The notes under the pieces were generated by a model that did no database searches, was not told where the DNA came from, and saw only the letters and a list, made by a program, of their open reading frames with translations. Below are positions 1 through 12,600 of a stretch of DNA of 64,000 nucleotides, one piece after another (position 1 is the stretch's first letter; every line of letters starts with the position of its first letter). Origin of the DNA: Cytospora piceicola (lineage: Eukaryota; Ascomycota; Sordariomycetes; Diaporthales; Cytosporaceae); assembly GCA_023375675.1 (NCBI GenBank), contig JALQBC010000047.1, positions 186,001-250,000 on the forward strand, in the 5' to 3' direction. A program made the position numbers and the translations under genes.

Positions 1-3000
1 GTCCGATTTTAATAAGGAGCTGTTGACTGATGTGAGACAGTGAATGAAGTATGTATGTAACTTCGAGAAAAAAAAACCCTCGCACTCTGCCCAAGGCATA
101 TTAGATAATCTTAGCCAAATCTTTACATATGCTACCTTATCCTCCCCCCAGAATTTAATTCTGGGGCTTAGTCAACAAGTCATCTCCTCCAGCCAACAAG
201 ACCTTTAATTAATAGTCATGCAATCACCAAAACCAATTAACCTCGAAGACGAATACTGTGTTTGCCTTCCCCTTTCTTTTTTTTAGTTCTTTACAGTCAC
301 CATCCAGTCCGGATATCGACTTTATTCGAGGACTCAACATCAATAATAACCCCTGCGATTCCACCCAAGCATCACGAATCTCTGCTCCTATTCTGAAGAC
401 TACTTTCCGGTAAATGCGAGTGTCATTATCTATGCCTCCAGCTGTGAGTAGATACTCTGTCTCCGATTGTGCCTAGTGGCGTTTCTCGTTTGCTCATTAC
501 TATGTTCTCAATCTTATTGCGGAATATCTTGTAAAATGGCCTTGATTTGCCTGTCTGGAGGCATTAGCGATGAGCCTCCCACAACAACTTACGAGACACT
601 TATAGATGATATGCAGCTAAATTTGTATGCATGGAACTCATTCTGCATAGTAATATAACATTATTGTTATACAATAAGTGCATGTGCTGAGTGTTGTCTA
701 GTTACCCCTTCTACTCTCCTGATGCGGTGGTCTAGGATGTTGGAGATTTGTTTGCCTCGGTTTTTCGATGAGGAAGGCATTAATTCATAACCGTTATGTC
801 CATGGAGACGATGTGAAAGTTGTAAGCCGCTGAACTACCGCACGGGGAATATACCGGTATGGGATGAAGAATTACCACCGAACAGCCTCTGCAGAACGAC
901 TTTATGCGGGGAAAGGCCACTGTCGGTTTGACTTCTCCAGACTGCAGTGCCCTTCGTCTCTATCAAATGTAATCGATTATTCACTATTCCCTATAGCTGA
1001 ATCTCCTAAAGACTCAATTGCTAGTCACTGCCTCCCAGACTGCTGAACGTTGCCGGAGTTTTGGAGAAGATCGTCTCTCACTACACTGAAGATGTCTGAT
1101 AAGTTCTAGATCCGGAAACTGGAGCCGCAACAAATGCAAGGTTCAGGAGAGAATTTCCTACCCTAATGATGGCCATTGGAGCTCTGGAGGCCTCAAAGCT
1201 GCTGTCACCTCCAGAATACGCGACTATCTTTGGACACATATGAATAGGCTACCTGTCGGTGTCTTTACTTGGAAATTGTCTCTTCTGCAGAGTGAGAGCA
1301 GTGCATCATTTAGATTTAGGTCAGGATTCTGATACACCACCAGCTCCACTTGATGTGTGTAAGACAAATAGAGCTTAGTGGGCAGGTGGAGCACTTGAGA
1401 CTATAAGTCTTTGTTTCAGCAGGGACTACTAAGGTCCTCTTGGGTGGGGATACAACAGTGAGCAAAGCGCACTCTACTAGCAAGATGTTGCAAAGAGGGG
1501 AAAAAACGAGAAAAGCCAATGTGAAATAATAATGCATATGTTTGCGCTTCTAGCTTGCATCTCTCAATTGCATATTCTAACTCTAAGCACTTTGTCAATC
1601 TGCAGCCAGGTGTTTGATCAACCAAGAAGCATTGTGAAATTGTCTTGTAAGTGCGGCCACTATCCTCCGTGACTACTCGCACGGGAACACAACGTAAAGG
1701 TATGCCAGCTCCTCTATAGTAGTGACACCCTATATAACATATCCCTACATAGCATAAACTCTTGATATAACATATACATCTAGTGGGTGGATTGATAGAT
1801 AATATATATAATGCCTTACCCTTATATAGCATATGACCCATCTATAGCACACATTCTCTTAGATAGGCCATATGTTACATAGGGGGCCACCACTGTATTT
1901 TGGGTTAATTGCCCTGTTCTTCTCGTCTATTCAGGAACCTGACAATGCCAACAGCACCCGAACTTCTCTGTGCTGAGAGGCTCGAATACAGATTGTGTCT
2001 CATTATTAGCAAGACGAAGAGCATGTCTTAACAAGACAATAAAGGACCATGCGCAAAGGTGTGTGGCATCTTAGAGACTGAACAGAAGCTGCATGTGGAC
2101 TCAGTCACACAAGATGCTGTCTCATATCACACTGTAACTTAGAGTCATATTTTGGTAAGGTGCGTTTCTGTGTGAAGGCTGGCCTGCCAGACATACACGG
2201 AATATACAGATAGATCACTAAGCCGACTTCTAGTATGGGAGCCTGAAGGAAAGCTGTAAAAAAGCCGTACCAATATAGTTCCTCGAAACCCTTTCCGCTT
2301 TAGGAAGGAGTCAGACCATTGTCACTAAAGTCATCAGTCGTTTGAACATCTTCAGTGAGGCAACACGCGAATGACACTATCAGCAGTGGCGAAGCTCTGG
2401 AGCTTTGGAAAGTCACCCCACATAGTTCTTACGGATTTTAGTTATAAAGCAATTAGCAATGATTTCGAACAAGCCAGAGTCATGTTTCATGTAGTGAACA
2501 GTATGTAACTGAGGCCCAGAGGCCCACCCGTGCGAGTCTTATGCTTATGCAAACTTGTATGCACTATGCAGCATCAATGAAATGAGTTGATGCTTTATAC
2601 TGTCAAGGTAGAATTCCGAAAGGAAAGGATAGGATACTCTAGGTCTGATTGGTAAGACCCCATAAGACGTTGAGAACACCACGTGGGCAAATACTGAGCC
2701 ACTCACTCCACGCAAGGCCCAGAACATTGAAGAAGAGGCAAAGGCTCCATGCTGAGTTCTGGACCTCGAGGGCTGGAACCGTCCGGTCAGCGGAGTAAGG
2801 TGACCGTGCTGCCCGGAACACCCGAGACACCGAAAACAGTGCTGACTAAAACGGTCTACAAGTCATGTGAAGAGATACTAGCCGCGACGGGACTTGAGGG
2901 CTGCACGGCGTTAGCCTTTGAAACCCTGAGTGGGTTAAACCTCGGATGACGCAGACGCAGGCTCCCTAGCTTCCCGAGGTCGGTTCAGTCCTGGTGGCGA

Positions 3001-4191
3001 ACCTAACCTACCGGATACGTCGCCGTGATTACAAACACGCCGCCCGGGCGGCTCTGGGCAACGATGGTAAGCTTCAAGCTTGAGGCTAGCTTTAGCATGT
3101 TATGGGCCGAGAACCGGGAGTTGGGCTGCAGTGGTAGTCCGTCCGAAGAGCCTCCTTGGTGCTAAACCATCATTCAGCCACCGCACTGTATCAGTAGCGA
3201 AACTGCAACCCTGGGGAGTCTCAAGTGTTGTTCAGTAGACTACTTTGCACGATGCAGTTGGTGCTGTGTTTCAGATTCAGAACAGTTTTTTTTTTTTTTA
3301 AAACCCACGCAAACCAGTGCCCTGGGCTCAAGTAAATAAATACCTAGGTAGAACAGGAAGACGAAGATGTCAAGGTCTGGGAGGGAATAACGCCATCCGG
3401 AATGTCCGGGCTGGGTGAACATGTAAGAAAGTGAATCATTCCATCCGGCGAGGCACCTGAGAACCAACCCCGGATCCGAAGCTACGAAGCTACAATAATA
3501 GTACCGAAGAAGTCCCAGCTGCCGTTGGGTATCAGGATCCACAGCCCCCTAAACACTACTACCTGAGCATCACCAAGGTTCAGCATTTATCCAGCCGCTC
3601 CAAGCAACCCGAGGCCGGACGGACACACGCGCTTCTCCAGGATTTTTACTCCAGGATTTAACTCCAGGCAGGCGGGTTTGGGCAAAGCCAGAAACTGCAA
3701 GGTTCTGCGAGATGGATTGATAACGGTGTCACCTCGGCCGTGCTTCAGGCTGCCAAGGTTCCCGCACAAGAAAGAAGCGGCAGAGCGGTCGATCCTTGAC
3801 AGTTGTGCTGAGAAACGGGCCGAATGCGATGTGGTTCGGGCATGGGGGATTTGGGGGGAGGGTCCCGCCTTTGAATCCTTGGAGATCCGGGGGTGGGTTT
3901 TTAATTCTCAGGTTTCTCCAGTAAATCTGGTGTCTGGATTCCTGGGGAAGGGCCACCTGGGGCACGGAGAAACCCACCGTAGGCTGGGCCCTTCGTAAAG
4001 AGGATCTAACGACTAACGACCTTGGAAGTCAAAAAAGACACGAGCGGACTCCGACAGCCCGGTTGACTGCCCCAGCGGGCACCTCGGCACGCAGTGGACG
4101 GTTTCCAAAGGCACATGACGTTGGGCCAAGTATAATCGCAGCGATGACGTCGAGCAAATCGGACCTACCGGAGTGGGCGCTGCGGCACAGC

Positions 4192-4211
4192 TTTTTTTTT
4201 TTTTTTTTTTT
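4192..4211. repeat. Poly-T tract of 20
   Basis: An uninterrupted run of 20 T residues in intergenic DNA. Its length may be imprecise in any assembly. Confidence 0.9.
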
Positions 4212-4298
4212 GTTGTGTGCGTTCCAGACAGACTTTCTAGTTGTTAGGGCCCCGGAAGAGGGACATACATATGTAAGAGGTAGTGACTGACTGCTGAC

Positions 4299-4325
4299 AA
4301 AGGAAAGGAAAGGAAAGGAAAGGAA
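4299..4325. repeat. (AAAGG)n microsatellite
   Basis: About five perfect copies of the pentamer AAAGG/GGAAA, ending in GGAAG. Intergenic, purine-rich on the plus strand. Confidence 0.9.
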
Positions 4326-4587
4326 GCAAAGGATTTATTCATAACGGTCGTCTGTACTTAGATACCTACAGGTACCGTAAATAGTCATAGTAGGATCGGA
4401 TCGGATTTACAAGGGTAAAAAAAAAAGGCACAGAAGGGCTGACAGATGCCCGTCCAGCAGTGAAAGAAAATACTTCCGTAGGTACCCAGGTACCCGGCAG
4501 GCCGTGGTAGGAAACGGTCAAGTTGATGTCATCCCACTGTCCCACCGGGAGCATAATAATACCTACCTAGGTAAGAACGAGGTACTT

Positions 4588-4665
4588 GAACTAAGTATGT
4601 GAACTAGGTGTGTGAACTAGGTACTCGAACTAGGTACTCTAACTAGGTACCCTAACTACCTAGGT
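4588..4665. repeat. Six tandem 13-bp units
   Basis: Six consecutive 13-bp units of the form [GT]AACTAGGTANNN start at 4588, 4601, 4614, 4627, 4640 and 4653. Units 3 and 4 are identical, and the last unit runs into a TACCTAGGTA palindrome. The array lies about 500 bp upstream of the transporter start codon. It could be a simple minisatellite or an array of binding sites; the sequence does not decide. Confidence 0.85.
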
Positions 4666-5160
4666 AGCAGGCACGATGCAGGTCCCATCATTACCAATAA
4701 ACTGCCCTAGGTGTGTTTGACGACCCCGTGGCCACCTCAGCCATCGCCAGGTGGATACCAACTGATAGTCGCCCCTTCCCCCAGGTATCCACACTGCATC
4801 TCCATGGGGAAGCCCTCGTCTTTTATGGAGACGGCCGAACTCAATCTGGAGTAAAACAGGGTACCTAAGCACGTACTACGTACCAGACTAGACCCAAACA
4901 ACACCATCCTGGGTACTCGAGTACTTCCTAGCTCTAAGACGGCGTCAAGACATAAAGACTTCACCGTTTCCCGTTCTTGCTGTTCGAATATTGTTCAGAA
5001 AACACAACTACAACAACTACTCACTCATCCATCCTTCACTACATTCTTCACTACATTCTTCGATCTGTTTCCCTCCTTACCAGGACAAACAAAACATCCT
5101 ACCGCCTATTCTTTCGCATATGCATCGTCAATTGGCCTCTTCATCTATAAACCGTTTCTC

Positions 5161-7038
5161 ATGATGTTGGGCCTAAACAACACGGTCAACTTTGACCATG
5201 TCAACCCCAACTCCGACGCGAGCACAGATGCTCGTCGCGAGCTCGCACACCTGGACTACTCCCCCCTGAAGCGAGTAACAGGAAAGTCCTTCGTCATGGG
5301 CCTGTTGGTATCCATGGGTGGATTGATCTTTGGGTAAGTTCCGCTGTCCTTTCTCCACCAAAGACACTAAAGACACCAAAGACAAACGTATGCGCACCAT
5401 TGGATCAGTAACTGACTATAATACACTCACAGCTACGACACCGGTCAGATTTCTGGATTCCTGGAAATGGACGATTTCCTGCGACGGTTCGGTCAACTCC
5501 AACCAGACGGCTCCTACGCCTTCTCCACTGTCAGGTCCGGCCTCATCGTCGGCCTCCTCTCCATCGGAACCCTCATCGGAGCCCTCGTGGCCGCCCCCGT
5601 CGCTGACAAGCTCGGCCGCCGGCCCTCCATCAGCATCTGGAGCATTGTCGTCGCCATCGGCTTCGTCATCCAGGTCGCCTCCAACTCGGCATGGGAGCAG
5701 ATCATGATCGGTCGGCTGGTCGCAGGCTTCGGCGTCGGCGCCCTGTCGCTGCTCGTCCCCATGTTCCAGGCCGAGACGGCGCCTCCCTGGATCCGTGGCG
5801 CCCTTGTGTGTACCTACCAGCTCTTCATCACGCTCGGCATCTTCCTCGCCGCCTGCTTTAACTACGGCACCTACACGCACATGATGCACAGCTCCGGCTC
5901 GTGGCGCATCGTCATCAGCCTCGGTTGGCTCTGGACCATGGTCTTGGGCTTGGGCATCTGGGGGTTCAAGGAGACGCCGCGGTTTGTCTACCGCAGAGGG
6001 CAGGTGGATGCGGCCCGAGAGACACTGATGGGTGTTTATGGCGCAAACGAGAACCACTACGCCATCTACGTCCAGATGGAAGAGATGGAGAACAAGCTAC
6101 GCGCTGAGAAGCACCGGTCAGGTACTGGGTTTGTCGGTGAGATCGCCGACATGGTCAGGGCACCGAGGATGATGTATCGCCTTATGCTGGGCGTCGGGTT
6201 GCAGATGTTCCAGCAACTCACTGGTGCCAATTATTTCTTCTACTACGGAACGGTAAGGCTCCCTATACTCTTGCCAATCTACCTACATAGTAGGTATCTC
6301 AGGATCGCACGCTAATCATCATCCGCACAGACAATCTTCAAGTCGGTCCAGATCTCTTCCTTCCTCACGCAGATCATCCTGAACGTCATCAACTTCGCCG
6401 TAACATTCATCGGCCTCTACTTCGTCGAACACTACGGCCGTCGCAAGTGTCTCATCTTCGGCAGCGCGTGGATGTTTGTCTGCTTCATGGTATTCGCCTC
6501 AGTAGGCCACTTTGCCCTCGACGTCGCTACACCGACAAACACACCTTCAGCCGGTATTGCCCTCATCGTTATGGCCTGTCTCTTCATCCTCGGTTTCGCG
6601 ACAACCTGGGGCCCGATGGTATGGACCATCATCGCCGAGCTCTACCCGTCCAGGTACCGCGCCAAGGGCATGGCCCTGGCGACTGCCAGCAACTGGACGT
6701 GGAACTTCCTGCTCGCCTTCTTCACGACCTTCATCACCAAGGACATCGACTTCGCCCTGGGCTACGTCTTTGCGGGTTGCAACCTGATTGGAGGGCTCCT
6801 GGTCTACTTCTTCGTCATTGAGGGCCAGGGCAGGACCCTCGAGGAGGTCGACACCATGTACCTGGAGCACGTGAGCCCGCGCAAGTCGGCTAAGTGGGTG
6901 GCGCCGCCGGCGGAGGAGATTGCGAGGATCAGGAGGCTGGCTGGCACTGAGGATGGTCTGCCGCCTACCCCGAGCGTGCACAGCGGGGAGAAGTCGAAGG
7001 GCGAGCCTAGTGTGCCAAACCACCAGGAGCACATCTGA
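5161..7038 (+). CDS. MFS hexose transporter
   Basis: Sugar:proton symporter or sensor of the major facilitator superfamily (sugar porter, HXT type), expected in the plasma membrane with 12 helices. Three exons (5161-5333, 5433-6252, 6331-7038) give 566 residues, the usual family length. Visible family motifs: GYDTGQISGF in helix 1, the D-K-L-G-R-R loop after helix 2, ETPRF at the end of helix 6 (the PESPR position), QQLTGANYFFYYGT in helix 7, and GRTLEEVDTMY after helix 12. The central cytoplasmic loop and a polar C-tail are present. Both introns have GTAAGT/GTAAGG donors. The first of two adjacent ATGs was taken as start. The GYDTGQISGF signature resembles high-affinity glucose transporters and RCO3/Snf3-type sensors, but the tail is too short to claim a sensor. 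Substrate is inferred. Confidence 0.93.
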
Positions 7039-7674
7039 GAGATGGGCAGTGTGTCTTGACATCTATTATAAAGCATTGTTACGGGGGAGTGGCGTAATTG
7101 TTTAGACGTCGATTTTAGATATCATCTATTTACAGGATAGCAGTTGTTCAAGCATTTTAGCAGCAAATAAATAAAACTTATAAAATAACCGACTGCTCTC
7201 TCTGAACAACATCTACCATACTTCCTAGGCTTTACGTGACTAATTATCTTAAGTTATTGGGTCAAAAGATACTTTTACTATTTCATGTTTCTAAGTTCAT
7301 CTTAACATTTTTGAAAGTCGCTGGCTGGTTTTTGTCACTCTAAGATCGAACCCGACGCTCCAAATAACTCCGTCGCAAGGGAAATACACTGGTACCCGAT
7401 ACCTAACGATTGTATGAAGATGCCACCCGCATTCCGATAAATAGAAAAGAAAAAGAAACATCACAACCATCCCATTCCACTTTATCGCGCTGCCGTTATT
7501 CGGGTATCCAAGAAGACAATGCAGACTCAACTCTGTAACTCGAAAGCCCTCGCCGCCCTGCACAATCCTCCCTAAACACCCAAGAGACAAGCAAGCCCGG
7601 GCTATATGTATCCGGTACTTGACCTCGTCTACGAGCGAACAGGACAAGCCCTTCAAGCCGGTCACAACCCAGCC

Positions 7675-9683
7675 TCACCTGTACCCCCTGTTATCGTACC
7701 CACCACCACCACCACCACCACGATGCTCATACCTCCGCCCGTGGTGCCCCCGCCCGGCCTTCTCCGCCCTCCTCTGCTCGCGCCGCGACATCTCGTGCCC
7801 GTCGTAGCCGGCCTCGTAGCCCCCGGGCGGCCCGTCGCGGTTCCCGCTGCTCACGTCGCCGTCGTCGTAGGCCCCGCCCGCCGCGCTGCCGGAGCCCCCA
7901 TTCTTGCCGGCGCCAGCGCCGCCCCGGCGGTGGCGGAACATGGTGAAGGCGAAGGCGATGGCGCCGAGGAACTCGCTGGGGTTCAGCATGCCCGTGAAGG
8001 CGCGGACGCCCAGGGGCCCGCCCTGGTACCGGAGGTACTGGGCCTCTGCGGCGGCGGCGGCGCCGGCCTCGGCGCGGGAGGAGGGGGAGCGGGAGGAGCG
8101 GGGGCGGCCGTGGCGGTCGATGATGTAGGGGCCGACGTCGTAGGCGTAGTGGAAGAAGATGGAGAAGGGCACCATGACGAGGCAGTTGACCAGGGCGGGG
8201 ATGCCGACGGTCATGTCGGCCTGGTTCATCTGGGAGTTGGGCGTGAGGGGGGACGACTTGAGGTCGTTGAGGACCCAGAAGATGATCTGTGGGGGGAAAG
8301 GGGGTTAGGGTTCGTGTTAGTCTTATTGCTTTTTCTTGTTTCTTCCTTTTTTTATCCTCCTTTTTTTCTTTTTTCGTCATATCCTGCATCCGGGAGATCG
8401 GCGGTGGAGATCGGCGTTGCTTACCAGCGTCGGCGCCGGTAGACTGCGACATCCGGGGTGGATGACAGGGGGGAGGGAACAGAAAAGAACTTACGCCCAT
8501 CAAGAAGTTGATTCCGACCATCAACTTGAATGCAAATAGCTTGGAGAGAGGCTTGTGGCCGTAGAGCTCGGTTTTGAGGATCTTGTAGAAGCGCAGGCAA
8601 GATATCACGGCCGTGAGGAGGGAGATGTTATGGATGAGTTGGAGCTGTTGACCAGTTAGCAGTTAGACAACAGTTACAATAATTGTCGCCAAAAAAAAGT
8701 GCCGACATGCCGGTGATAGTTGCCGTGCACCGACTATCACAGGGAAAGATATCACATATGAAAAAAGAAGGAGAAAAAAAAAATGACGACTCACCCAGAG
8801 ATGCGAGAAGTACGGCTTGCTCGAGTTCTCGCAGTAAATATTGATGCCCTGCGTGACATCGGTCGCGATGCTGACAACCAGCTGCACGATGGGGTACTGA
8901 AAGATCAGGATCCACTTCCTCCTGTACCAGGCCAGGCCGTCCCGGGGCGCCCTGCCCCTCCTCTTCTGCGGCACCTGCAGCCCGCTGAAGAAGAGGTCGC
9001 GCTGGGCGCTGCCGTGGGGGCTGATGAACTCGAGGAGCAGCAGGAAGAAGTTGCCCAGCGCGAGGGCCTGCATGACGTCGGCCCACGGCGTCAGGTAGAA
9101 GTAGGTCTCGGGCTCGACCTGCCCGATGAACTGGACGACGGCGGTCACGGGGATGAGCATGCAGATCCGGAGGATCTTGAGCTGCTCGTTGGGCCTCGAG
9201 AGGTGCGTCGCGTGCCGGAACATCAGGAGGGCGACCGAGAGGACCGCGAAGGCGGCGGCGCAGCCGGCGATGATGGTCCCTAGCTCGTGGAACGTGTAGC
9301 CACCCGTCATGGGGTCGGTGGGCGCTGTGAGGGAGGAGGAGTGTTAGTATTGTTGTAGAGTAGCTGGCTGTATGTGGAGATGATTGATGCACGTGGTGAC
9401 TTGAAGCTTCATCTGTGCTTGGTCGAGGCGGTGGTCTCCACTGCGTGGATGCCAAAGTGTGAAGAGGGAAACATGATTTGAGGAAAGATAAGGTGCCATA
9501 ACACAACTTACTCTCTCTTAGAGGGTTCGGCAGCGAGCATGTGTGATTGCTCGATGACCTGTCACTGCTGCTGCTGCCACTGCTACTGCTGCTGCTGCCG
9601 CCGTCACCGTCGCCGTCGCCATGGCCGAACAGCCCTCTCGAGCTCAGGTAGCTGTGGTAGATGAGATGTAATGAGGAAGCCAT
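7675..9683 (-). CDS. DUF300 / TMEM184 (OSTalpha-like) membrane protein
   Basis: Multi-pass membrane protein of the organic solute transporter alpha / TMEM184 family (PF03619); its fungal function is unsettled, with plant and animal relatives linked to vacuolar or endosomal membranes and solute export. Four exons on the minus strand, 9512-9683, 8795-9324, 8495-8644 and 7675-8286, join in frame to 487 residues. The core from about residue 62 shows about seven hydrophobic segments, including the family stretches RHATHLSRPNEQLKILRI and DVTQGINIYCEN. The N-terminus has a Gly-Asp repeat followed by poly-Ser from a CTG/CCG-type microsatellite. The C-terminal about 120 residues are polar and Gly/Arg-rich. 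An in-frame ATG lies 21 nt further upstream (9704); the inner one was chosen, without strong evidence. The gene is convergent with the transporter, 636 bp away. Confidence 0.88.
9563..9619. repeat. CTG/CCG-rich trinucleotide repeat in coding exon
   Basis: Imperfect run of CTG, CCG and CGTCGC triplets inside the first exon of the DUF300 gene. On the coding strand it encodes Gly-Asp repeats followed by poly-Ser. Likely variable between strains. Confidence 0.75.
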
Positions 9684-12600
9684 CTCGGAGGTATTCTCTC
9701 CCACGCAGAGCCGTGGTTCCTTGAATCACAGGACAAAAAGGTCCCAAGAATGGGAAAGGCTCTTGACCCTCGACACTCTTGCTTCTTCAGTCTTGCTGGT
9801 CTGTCGCCTGCAGGCCTGGTACAGATATCGGTGGTTATAAGGACCGATGGGTCTGGTTCGGGAATACCAACGGTGGTGTAATGATGTGAAATATGTCGAC
9901 GTAGATGAGGTCCAGAAAGCCTGGGAACGTGCTAGAAAAGAGAAAATGGGTATGGGGTATCAGAAAGATGAGTTGAGGACTTTTTGCAGTTTTAAAAGAG
10001 AAGAACGCAGGATATTAGGATGCTACGGCAGCGAGAGAAGGGGAAAGCATTGCATGTATATACTCATGCCGTACTCGTCCATGCTCCACCCCACCTGGCG
10101 AGGGAGGTCGCTTTCGCATGCGGGTTCGTGGTGTTGGCTGGCATTGCGCCGCCCAGAGACCCCTGAAGTCGGCGTGGTCGGTATATGCACGGAGGTTTAA
10201 GCCACCATTGTTGTACCGCAAGTGGCCCTCTGTCCCAGAAGATCAAGCAGCGGTGCAACGGTCGAGGTAACCTCCTCCGCTTAGGGATTGGTTCGTAGAT
10301 AATCGCACCTTTGCTCAAGCTGGCCCGCCTGTCGGCATTATTCCTTGTTGGGAGCTTTCTCGTGTGCTTCTCTTCCACAGGGATATTGCACAGTTGCTTC
10401 TTACTCATATCCACGAAAAAGCTTAATCAAGCTTCAGTCTCGACAGGCTTCGCGGAATGTCATGGCTCACGATGATACTTGGTCGGCCTCTGTAATATAG
10501 CAAAATGCGTTGAAACAAGCCTGTTACCCTTCTTAGTGGAGGCGAAACATCTGAAGTGCCGGTGATCCGCCCCAAATGCAAAGGCTCTGGCCGAGATCAT
10601 TGACATGTCCTTGTTTATTGGGTGCTTCAAGCGCCGTCACTGGCGGGGGTTTATTCATGATAGCGCTATCTATGTGATCTCTATCGTTGTTTTGAGTACA
10701 ACCCCCAATATTCTTTCCAGTCGGCTGCCGAAGCTCCGGTAGACATCTTCCCCGGGGGCTCTTCTTCTTCTTCATCATCATCATCACAATCATCATCAAC
10801 AACAAACCACTTCCTTCGATGACGCTTCTTCCAGAAACCCAAACCTTCTCCCGGAGCCATGTATTACAGCCTCAACGAAAACCATCATCCAGGTATTTTG
10901 CAGATATGAACTCATCCTGCAGCAAGGAGCGTCGTATCAGGGGTCCACGCAGGCCAGAAGGGTAGCATCCATTGGGGGGATTCGTTATCACCTTCCCAAG
11001 ATGTCGGACCTTGACGAACAAAAACGCCGACCTGCGGCGAGTATCTGACGTTGCTCGTCCACATCGTCTGCAGACTGGAGCCATCATGAGTATCGAATCA
11101 GGTGAGTGGTAATTGTGGATTTAGATGTCCACACTGACGAAGTCTAGACTCGACACTGGTGTTCCTTTTGGTGTACGTGATATATAATATACATCATAAA
11201 GTCCAGAAGTGGAAGTTATCTAGTCCTCCTGACTGGTTGGTACTTGTGCTTTGAGGATAAAAGGTGACATTCCTCCCCGGACTGGCACGTCGGACTTCCT
11301 GCTGCGCCCTCTTCTACTCGAACTACTTTATTCTACCCTGTGACACGTACTTCTTCTGGAACAGCTGTGCCTCCAGGCTATGTTCGTTTGGTGCTAGCTA
11401 CAGCCTTCACTGTTCCTGGAAGCTTCCACGTGGGAGTAAGTGTTGTTCCACCTAATTGATTTTCTCAAACGAGAGAACCGCAGGCCACCCGTGGACGGTA
11501 CTGACATCCATGGATAATACTCATCCTCCATACATCTGGGCACCACACAGTATCTTGTCGCATGCCGGGCCCTCTAACCCCCTCTGTCTTCTCTTGTTTT
11601 TCTTCAATTTTCCAACCCATCATTGCACTTGTAAGTGGTGATGCTCAAGATCCGCTGAATACATCGGCCTCATGTTGCCAATCACCTCGGAGTCGGCGCT
11701 TATACGGCCGGCCGGCGACAATGACTGCGAGGATGGGGCTGGACTGCGCCTCCTCAGCCCTGCCACGCGTGGAAGACATGGGCTCGACGGGCCTGCAACT
11801 AGAGGCACATGTGCCCCAGCTGTGCTTCCATAAGCCCACATCGATCTCGGCTTCGGTCTCGGTTTCGGTTTCGGAACCAGTTGGAACATTGTTGTTTGGT
11901 CCTTTCCGCTTGAGGTCTGCCATACATCCCCAGCTGCCGAAAGAAATAGGACGGCAGCCCGGGATGGCTTGACATTCTTGTCTGACTGGCCGGGATGAAG
12001 GGCTAGTCAGACTCCAGCTATCCCGAGCCGAGACATGGCCCATTTCCACTCCCGGGGCCAGGTTGATTCACCCGTTAGCCATGTTCGAGGCTCTTAGCGG
12101 GCGTATGCGATTGTCAGGGCAACGACTCCGCTACTGGAATACAGCGTTCTTGTCCTGTTGGTTTTATTATCATGTTCACAAGCGTCGTGCTCCGAGTCTT
12201 TCTGTTCCATTTGGTCAGTATTTATGGTACCGTTACCAACTTTAAGTCTCGCCATGTGAGCCACAGTGGACAACATGCTTGCAGACCCCTAAGACTAGAC
12301 TCGACAGAAGTTGGGATGGTCCACGGAATGGTACGCAAGGGTGCTGGGGATGACGAGGTTGAAGGAGAAGAGCGTGTGAGTGACTGGCCTGGGAGAAGTG
12401 CTCATATCACCACTAAGATGTACTCAAATTGTACCCTCCAAAGAATCTGCCGCCTCGTGACTGACTCACTTCCTGGAAGCATACTACATCTCGATCTACC
12501 TAGCTAAGCCTGGAACTTGGATCACCCACTAATTAGATAGAGATTCCATGGAAAGTCCAAATGCCACGATCGCAATGAGTTGTCGAGAGAGATATGTGTA

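Larger units (their letters stand above)
1..5160. other. Gene-poor 5' region
   Basis: No gene can be supported here. Only short open frames with no recognisable family, consistent codon bias or splice structure are present. Contents that can be named are a cluster of TATARCATA-like motifs near 1730-1880, T-runs near 3287 and 4192, a GGAAA microsatellite, a six-copy 13-bp array and three exact TACCTAGGTA palindromes. The last kilobase before 5161 is the promoter and leader of the transporter gene. Older degraded transposon sequence is possible at 1-2 kb, but I cannot identify it. Confidence 0.5.

Noticed and set aside
715..850. Possible tRNA genes (GGTGGTCTAGG on plus, GTAGTTCAGCGG on minus, both box-A like)
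   Set aside because: No GGTTCGANTC box B at the right distance and no closing acceptor stem. I could not fold a cloverleaf.
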